The position numbers and the translations under genes are program-made. A stretch of 64,000 nt of DNA, taken from contig CM119266.1 in the NCBI GenBank assembly GCA_051294375.1, forward strand, positions 14,302,755 to 14,366,754, in the 5' to 3' direction. The notes beneath the pieces are model-generated. The model did no database searches. It was given only the letters and a program-made list of their open reading frames with translations, and had not been told where the DNA came from. Below are positions 57,854 through 64,000 of the stretch, piece by piece. This DNA comes from Paraspadella gotoi (taxonomy: Eukaryota > Chaetognatha). Numbering within the stretch: position 1 is the first letter of the stretch; each line of letters begins with the position of its first letter.

Positions 57854-58089
57854 CGTTTCGTCTCTCTCTCTTCTTCTCTCTCCTCTCCTTCTCGTCTCCT
57901 CTCTCTTCCGTCTCTCTCTCCTCTCCTCTTTTATTCCTCCCCTTTTATGTTCTCTCTTTTAATCTGTCTTTATCATCGAAGATTCACCTCGTTAAAAAAT
58001 TCTTCTCTCTCTCCCTCACTACATCTTTTTCTCTGTTTCAATTGCTTTTTTTTGGCGGGTGAGCNNNNNNNNNNNNNNNNNNNNNNNNN

Positions 58090-58520
58090 TCGTCTCACGT
58101 CGACGCGTTGCGCGCTTTCACACGTCGAGCTTTCGTTGCCGCGCCCGTCTCGCGTGTACCGAGACCTTTTCAAAACCGCACGTGCAGAAAAGAACACCGA
58201 NNNNNNNNNNNNNNNNNNNNNNNNNNNNNNNNNNNNNNNNNNNNNNNNNNNNNNNNNNNNNNNNNNNNNNNNNNNNNNNNNNNNNNNNNNNNNNNNNNNN
58301 NNNNNNNNNNNNNNNNNNNNNNNNNNNNNNNNNNNNNNNNNNNNNNNNNNNNNNNNNNNNNNNNNNNNNNNNNNNNNNNNNNNNNNNNNNNNNTTTATGT
58401 TCTCTCTTTTTATCGTCTTTATCACGATTCCACCTCGAAAAAATTCTTCTCTCTCTCCCTCACTCTCTTTTTCTCTTTTCATTCTTTTTTTTAGCGGGTG
58501 AGAAAGTGTTGAACATGTTA
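58090..58520 (+). repeat. Block P, terminal fragment (fourth partial copy)
   Basis: 58,090-58,200 matches about 57,655-57,785 and 50,180-50,305. After a 193-N gap (58,201-58,393), 58,394-58,500 matches about 57,945-58,064. Then the sequence continues past GCGGGTGAG into new sequence, showing the natural right border of the block. Confidence 0.8.
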
Positions 58521-58618
58521 ATATCATTAATTAGCTGAGTTCAGAGAAATTAAATACATAGCATGCGAAGTATGAAAAACAAAACAAAAATGAAAGCATG
58601 TAGGAATAAGATGAAATA

Positions 58619-58706
<88 letters not shown>

Positions 58707-58726
58707 AATAAAAGACAGCGACACAC

Positions 58727-58758
<32 letters not shown>

Positions 58759-59405
58759 CGCTCCCGGTTAGTCTGTTGACGGCATGAAAGAGCTGAAATT
58801 TTGCTAATTCATCACCAAGAGTGGGTTTGTTATTGAAAAGGGCAACCGAAGACGCCGTCGTTTCAAAGGGCGACTGGCATTTTCCCCCGCCAACCAGATT
58901 CGAAAGGGGAAGTGGGCGGGTCGTGGGTTTGTGGGGAGTTCGTGGGCGAAGTTGGATTCTTGCCTCGTAATGGGAGAGATCGGTTGTGGTAAATCGATGC
59001 ATGGCAGAGAGCTCAGAGGAATTCGTGTCTTTCGCTGGGGGTTGACGCGGTTGTATTTTAAATTCGACTTTGATTTATTAAAAAATTGTAGTTTGGCAAA
59101 AGCGCTCTGTTATACAATCTCGGTTTTTAACTTTCTCAAAGAAATTTGTCTTCCATTCTCAAAATACCAACGTCTGTCCCTCGCACGCCCTTCGTCGTTG
59201 GCCGTTGACATCAATGGTGCTGGCGGCGGCGGAAACGCGTCGTTGAAACCGAGGCCGCCGACGACGCAATGACGTCGACGACGCCGGCGCAACGCAACTT
59301 CGACGCCCGTCGTAAATCGCGTCGTTATTCACGTCATTAACGGAAAAAGGAAATCGGTGAAAAATAAGGCGATAAAAAAAGAGAGCAACAAAAGGAGACG
59401 GAAAC
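58521..59405. other. Right of block P: GAAA repeat and unassigned sequence
   Basis: AT-rich lead, (GAAA)n at 58,617-58,707, short GA runs, then mixed-composition sequence with a GC-rich GAC/GCG part at 59,200-59,300 ending at a 247-N gap (59,406-59,652). No gene is recognised. Confidence 0.7.
58617..58707 (+). repeat. (GAAA)n tetranucleotide microsatellite
   Basis: About 22 pure GAAA units. Confidence 0.97.
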
Positions 59406-59652
59406 NNNNNNNNNNNNNNNNNNNNNNNNNNNNNNNNNNNNNNNNNNNNNNNNNNNNNNNNNNNNNNNNNNNNNNNNNNNNNNNNNNNNNNNNNNNNNNN
59501 NNNNNNNNNNNNNNNNNNNNNNNNNNNNNNNNNNNNNNNNNNNNNNNNNNNNNNNNNNNNNNNNNNNNNNNNNNNNNNNNNNNNNNNNNNNNNNNNNNNN
59601 NNNNNNNNNNNNNNNNNNNNNNNNNNNNNNNNNNNNNNNNNNNNNNNNNNNN

Positions 59653-60060
59653 AGAGAATGCCTGTAAGAAGAACCAAAGAATCTTTCGCACACAAAAACC
59701 CGAAAAAAATTCGGTAAAAACGGACGCGAAAACAAAAGATGCTCGCGACGGTCGTTCCTTTGTTTCATTTCCGGTTTCGGCGGCTGCGGCTGCGGCGGTG
59801 GCAACGGCGGCTGAGGCGGCGGCGTCGATGATGAAGGCCGCAATACGAGGCCCCCAAAGTCCCCGAACAACAATGTTCCCAGCCCATGATTTCTTATCTG
59901 ATGGTCGAGAGTTTTTCATAATGGAATTTGCCTTTGAAGACAAGCCAAAGGGAAAAAATGGGAGAAGAAGAAAGCGGGAGAGAGGAAATAAGAGAGATAG
60001 AAATTATGGAAGCGATTAGCGAGTCATCTCTCCGTGCATTATTAAAGGGAGATGGGGAGT

Positions 60061-60096
<36 letters not shown>
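59653..60096. other. Mixed-composition stretch with Ala-coding repeat, no gene called
   Basis: A 124-residue plus-strand frame after the gap, and one on the minus strand, both include an Ala-rich section from GCG/GCC repeats (59,777-59,825). Either frame could contain coding sequence (plus: MMKAAIRGPQSPRTTMFPAH), but neither resembles a family I know. It ends in a CT run entering a 193-N gap. Confidence 0.4.
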
Positions 60097-60289
60097 NNNN
60101 NNNNNNNNNNNNNNNNNNNNNNNNNNNNNNNNNNNNNNNNNNNNNNNNNNNNNNNNNNNNNNNNNNNNNNNNNNNNNNNNNNNNNNNNNNNNNNNNNNNN
60201 NNNNNNNNNNNNNNNNNNNNNNNNNNNNNNNNNNNNNNNNNNNNNNNNNNNNNNNNNNNNNNNNNNNNNNNNNNNNNNNNNNNNNNNNN

Positions 60290-61013
60290 CTCTCTTTCTC
60301 TCTCTTTCTCTCTCTTTCTCTGACAAGTTTACCTTTTCTTACAACAACTAAATGGTTAAATGATAATTTGAAAGAAAACTTTTATCGTAACATATTAAGG
60401 TTTTTTCCAGGACAAATATTTCAAAATATTGAACTCTATTACATAACTGTAGCAGATTATACGTGCGCGCACGTCCAACCGGGCTCGCCCTTAAAACTTC
60501 ACGTATTGATGTTACCTTTCCCTCGGCATATTTCATCTGTCATCTTTGGCTTAAAACAATCCCGAAAGATACGGAATAAAATATTCTCTCTCNNNNNNNN
60601 NNNNNNNNNNNNNNNNNNNNNNNNNNNNNNNNNNNNNNNNNNNNNNNNNNNNNNNNNNNNNNNNNNNNNNNNNNNNNNNNNNNNNNNNNNNNNNNNNNNN
60701 NNNNNNNNNNGTATGGAGCGCTACTGCCGCCTGCCGAGAAAAATCCAGATTCTTATCGAACGTTTTTCTCCTGAAACTTTTCTTTTTTTTTCTTTATTCT
60801 GTTTTGTTTCTCGTTTTATTCGCATTTTCCACCCAATTTTCCTCGAGTTTGTTTACCAACAATTTCCGATTCCCTTTCATTTTCCTTTCACGAAACGATT
60901 TTTTTTTTATATTTCTAGTTTCTTTTTTATTTTGTTTCTTTTTTTTTGTTTATCGCCGAAATTAACGGGAAAAAATTGGAGAATGAAAAAACCATATCTC
61001 TCCTCTCTCTCTT

Positions 61014-61057
<44 letters not shown>

Positions 61058-61260
61058 CTTCTCTCTCTCTCTCTCTCTCTCTTTATTTTTTCTTCTTCCT
61101 CTCTCAAATACTTTCACTTTTGCAAAATCCCTAAAATTGAATTTCCACCCTTCCCTTCCCCTCTACTACCCCCCCTCCCCATACCCATTTTTCCAGTTCA
61201 GCGATGGCCTCACTCTTTTTCTTCTTTTTCTCTCTCTTCTTTTCTGGCGCGTGAGACGTG
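60290..61260. other. Non-coding stretch with gap and CT tracts
   Basis: CTTT-rich start, AT-rich middle, a 118-N gap (60,593-60,710), T-rich 60,775-60,955, a CT tract at 61,003-61,082, then C-rich sequence. The 400-codon frame over it runs through two gaps and repeats and is not a gene. Confidence 0.7.
61017..61082 (+). repeat. (CT)n microsatellite
   Basis: CT run with one CCATT break. Confidence 0.93.
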
Positions 61261-61279
61261 AATTATGTGACAAATAAAC

Positions 61280-61620
61280 GACGCCGGTTTTATCCGGGCG
61301 TCGAATTCACGCGCGCCTCAAAAGCGGCGCTCCCCCTACTCTCCCGCGGCGCCCCGGCGTCGTGAAATCGAGGGATCGAACGAAACGAATCTGGGGTTCG
61401 GCGCCGAAGATTGTTAAGAGTTGGCGCCGTCGAAAATTGCGCCGGCGTCGTCGGCGTCGCTCGGCTACTGGCGTCGAGCGACGTCGATGGCGCCGAGTTT
61501 TCGTCGCCACGTAGGAAAACCATCTCCGCCGCTAGAGTTCGTAGCGTTAATAGTTTTCACGCGCGTTGCAAGATTCCGACGCCGACGCCTCACATCAGGG
61601 TTTTAGAGGTGGGCGCGGCT
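61280..61620. promoter_or_regulatory. CpG-rich island
   Basis: About 340 bp dense in CG dinucleotides with repeated GGCGTCG and GGCGCCG words, in contrast with the AT-rich surroundings. Both strands have open frames without known similarity (70 to 78 codons). It may be an unmethylated promoter region or a GC-rich exon. Confidence 0.3.
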
Positions 61621-61727
61621 TAAACGACCACCCGTTTCAAAAACCCTTCTTTGCTTCCCACGAGGCCACCGCCCTCTTCCTCACAGCCCGCTGTCGTTAA
61701 CTTCTCCACAACCGGGGTGGCCCCCTT

Positions 61728-61730
<3 letters not shown>

Positions 61731-61820
<90 letters not shown>
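61731..61820 (+). repeat. (CT)n microsatellite, about 90 bp, pure
   Basis: About 44 uninterrupted CT units. Confidence 0.97.
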
Positions 61821-61822
<2 letters not shown>

Positions 61823-62936
61823 TTTAGCCCGGCGCGAAATATCTGACCTCCATCTCTCGTCTAACGGAACATTTACCTCTTTTGCGCTTTTGATGAACGA
61901 CCCGAATCCGGGAGAGGAAGTGAGGGGAGAGAGGAATAAAATGGGAGAGGGAGAGAGAGAGACGGACTAACTGACTGAGATACAGACAGCTGATAGAAAT
62001 TCTACATATAGACGAACCAAAAGATATATACCTAGTATCGACAGATACACAATCAAATTAACATTCTCCTCGTCAGCCCATTTACCTTTCTCCTCGTCAT
62101 CATCCGCGTATGCCCTCTTCCAAACTCACCCGCTTTGTGCTCCCCCCACCGCTTCGTCTAATCCCCGCCTCCTCGCCAAGACCTCCTCCCCACTCACAAC
62201 ACCCCGGTCCCCCTCAAATCCCCGCAACCCTTTTTCGATTCGCCAAAAACCGACGCCATCGTCCGAGGATTACGCGGGAAAATTGAAACTCGTTTACTCC
62301 TCTTCCTTTTTTTTTCCTGCTCTGCCTCGACTCTCTTTGATCCCTATCCACTGGAGTTATATCTACCACGCCCACTTTTTATTTTTAGATACGTATTCTG
62401 TCTTTTGTTTTATTACATTCTTTTGTATTTGTATTTTTTCATTGCTTTAGGTCGGATTTCTGGAACAGACCTTTTTACTTCTTAAATTCAAGATATATAA
62501 TAATATGTATATAATTATATATAAATAATAATAATACTTAATCGTACTCGATTATACTTTTCACACTGAAGTATTCTTGTGATTCTAAACCGAATATTGA
62601 TGTCTAATCTTCTCTGCTCTACTAACCTTTTCCATCTCTCCCCTCTTCTCCATCTTTCCTCTCTCTCTCTCTCTCTCTCTGTCTTCTCTTTCCCGGGTTT
62701 CTGCCAACGGAATTTCCACCCAAAAAACATTTGTTCGAACTTTGACCTCCGCAACGAAAACGCGTGGTGATCGTACTATAGAGGGAGGGGGAAGAGGAAG
62801 ATGAAGAGGAGGAGGAGGAGGGTGAGGAAGAAGAGGAAGAGGAATATGACGAGGAAGGGGAGGAGGAAGGGGAGGAAGAAGAGGAAAAGACCGTCCGAGT
62901 CGAGTAGAGCATTGAAAAAGTCTTGCTATGGACAAC

Positions 62937-62968
<32 letters not shown>

Positions 62969-63141
62969 AGGAAAGAACTAAAAGATAGAAAAGAAAAGAA
63001 GAAAAAGAAAAAAAGAATAGAAAGAAAGATAAGAGAGTAAAAAGAGAAAGAAAAGAAGAAAGTTGAGAGGATAATAGGACAGAGAAAACAGAGGAGATAT
63101 GAGAGAAAGAAGAAGGAGAGAGGAAAGAATCCGAACAGAGA

Positions 63142-63147
63142 GAGGAG

Positions 63148-63195
<48 letters not shown>

Positions 63196-63205
63196 GAGAG
63201 AAGAG
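63142..63205 (+). repeat. (GA)n microsatellite
   Basis: Imperfect GA tract. Confidence 0.93.
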
Positions 63206-63437
63206 AAAGAATTGGCCGGCAAGCTTAATATGTTAAGCGGAAGGAGGAGAAAGGGAAAAATGATTCTCAAATTAGCCACAAAACAACCGGCGATTAATAA
63301 CGCGATTAATGATCAGAGCGGATAGTGGCGGGCGTGGGGGGGGTGCGTGAGAGGAAGGACCGAAGCGACGGCGCAAAAAAAAAATATTTTTGATTGATAT
63401 TAATGTCTCGCATTTCTCGTAGTGGCTTTTTGTATGA

Positions 63438-63560
63438 GCGAGAGAGAGAGAGAGGAGAGAGAGATGAGAGACGAGAGAGAGAGAGAGAGAGTGATGAGAG
63501 AGAGAGAGAAGAAGAGAGAGAGAGAGAGAGAGAGAAAAAAGAGAGAGAGAGAGAGAGAAT
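63438..63560 (+). repeat. (GA)n microsatellite
   Basis: Imperfect GA tract with AAAA and TGAT breaks. Confidence 0.93.
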
Positions 63561-63881
63561 ATCTCTCGGTTTTCCGCCAATTAAGTGGTGGCCGTGATTT
63601 GAAGTTCGTTTCGTGACGCGGGTCGGAGGGGGGCGGCTTTTAATTTTTTGTTTCGGAACGTGATGGCGAGGTTGAGGCTAAAAAAGAGTTGGAAAGAGTA
63701 GTGGAATTGAGTTTGGGCACTTTTAGTTTAAAAATATGGAAAGAAGGAAACTGTCGCCGTCGAGCGCAAAAACAATCTTTACTAAATGCATAAATTATGT
63801 TAACTAAGGCCAATAACTAGTTATTGTTTAAAAAATGATTGCTAGCATCATTATGTGCTCCTCAATGTACATATTTTTTAC

Positions 63882-63952
63882 TATGAATTAGCTCATCGGT
63901 AGAGCACAGGACTCTAATCCTGGGGCGTGGGTTCGAGCCACCACATTGGCGC
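63882..63952 (+). tRNA. tRNA-Lys(CTT)-like sequence, probable pseudogene or SINE head
   Basis: TAGCTCATCGGTAGAGCA (D arm), CAGGA-CTCTAAT-TCCTG (a perfect five-pair anticodon stem with a seven-base loop), and GTGGGTTCGAGCC (T arm) follow in the right order. As written the loop puts CTA in the anticodon position. The closest common tRNA is Lys-CTT (GACTCTTAATC), from which this differs by one missing T. The T stem has an extra base, and the 5' acceptor strand (TATGAAT) does not pair with the 3' side (ATTGGCG). It is therefore not a convincing functional tRNA; a pseudogene or the tRNA-derived head of a SINE is more likely. Confidence 0.6.
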
Positions 63953-64000
63953 ACTCTATTCTGGGATGGGGGTAATCTGGTCTAAACTAACGAAGCAAAA

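Larger units (their letters stand above)
53440..58064 (+). repeat. Block P, copy 2
   Basis: Second near-full copy of 45,930-50,585. It is interrupted by a 25-N gap at 54,576-54,600 where the flanks (CGTTTA / GTTTAACTTTAAC) overlap the uninterrupted sequence of copy 1, so no bases are actually missing there. It carries TATA at 54,191, an E-box/CCAAT at 54,735-54,745, and candidate first exons at 54,965 and 55,558. Confidence 0.85.
61821..63870. other. Non-coding stretch, purine-rich repeats
   Basis: Mixed sequence to 62,780, then GGA/GAA-rich (62,785-62,895), (GAAA)n at 62,937-62,970, GA tracts at 63,142-63,205 and 63,438-63,560, then AT-rich. No gene is seen. Confidence 0.7.

Noticed and set aside
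58527-59002. Minus-strand frame rich in FLSFFLSFF
   Set aside because: Translation of the (GAAA)n microsatellite.
60059-61261. 400-codon open frame
   Set aside because: Crosses two N gaps and CT/T-rich repeats; no recognisable sequence in the parts that are real.
63882-63952. Functional amber suppressor tRNA
   Set aside because: The acceptor stem does not pair, the T stem carries an extra base, and a single missing T explains the CTA loop from tRNA-Lys(CTT).

Overview
This window is eukaryotic nuclear DNA. It has spliced exons with GT/AG borders, very many (CT)n/(GA)n and (GTC)n microsatellites, tRNA-like repeat heads and long non-coding stretches. No bacterial gene layout is present. The one gene I can name is a T-box transcription factor of the TBX20 (midline/H15) class. 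Its T-box start reads [12 protein letters not shown], which to my memory fits a protostome and perhaps an arthropod. The extreme dinucleotide-repeat load would also suit some crustaceans, but the species is an inference only.

Layout. 1-24.45 kb is a mosaic of repeated unique-sequence blocks. Block X is inverted at about 1.15-6.1 kb (interrupted by a transposon at 4054-5891) and direct at about 9.4-11.5 and 16.7-20.2 kb. Block Y is at 6.1-7.3 and 8.13-9.3 kb. Block V is at 12.8-16.7 and 20.9-24.45 kb. The copies differ mostly by scattered one-base insertions and deletions, which looks like unpolished long-read sequence or unmerged haplotypes as much as true duplication. 24,482-29,619 holds the first three coding exons of the TBX20 gene: a long low-complexity N-terminus with an eh1-like motif, a linker exon, and an exon carrying the first part of the T-box. 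The remaining T-box exons are not visible downstream; they lie beyond the window, in an N gap, or were lost in assembly.

29.6-45.7 kb is repeat-rich, gap-riddled sequence, probably intron 3 of TBX20 and/or intergenic. It contains a SINE-like fragment, long GA/CT tracts, a 15-bp minisatellite, a G-quadruplex motif and two promoter-like spots. 45.8-58.5 kb carries block P in two near-full copies and two partial ones. Each full copy has a TATA box, a CCAAT/E-box region and one or two candidate first coding exons of an unrecognised gene. Parts of the P copies are letter-for-letter identical while their flanks differ, which points to gap filling. An AT-rich island at 50.9-53.4 kb separates the P copies and has exon-like fragments. 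58.5-64 kb holds more microsatellites, a CpG-rich island and a tRNA-Lys-like element near the right edge.

Most open reading frames in the window are translations of simple repeats (SLSL, RERE and similar) and were left out. The best biological content is the TBX20 5' half. The best structural content is the 1.84-kb inverted-repeat transposon with its matching empty site, and the block duplications that end about 30 bp upstream of the TBX20 start codon.
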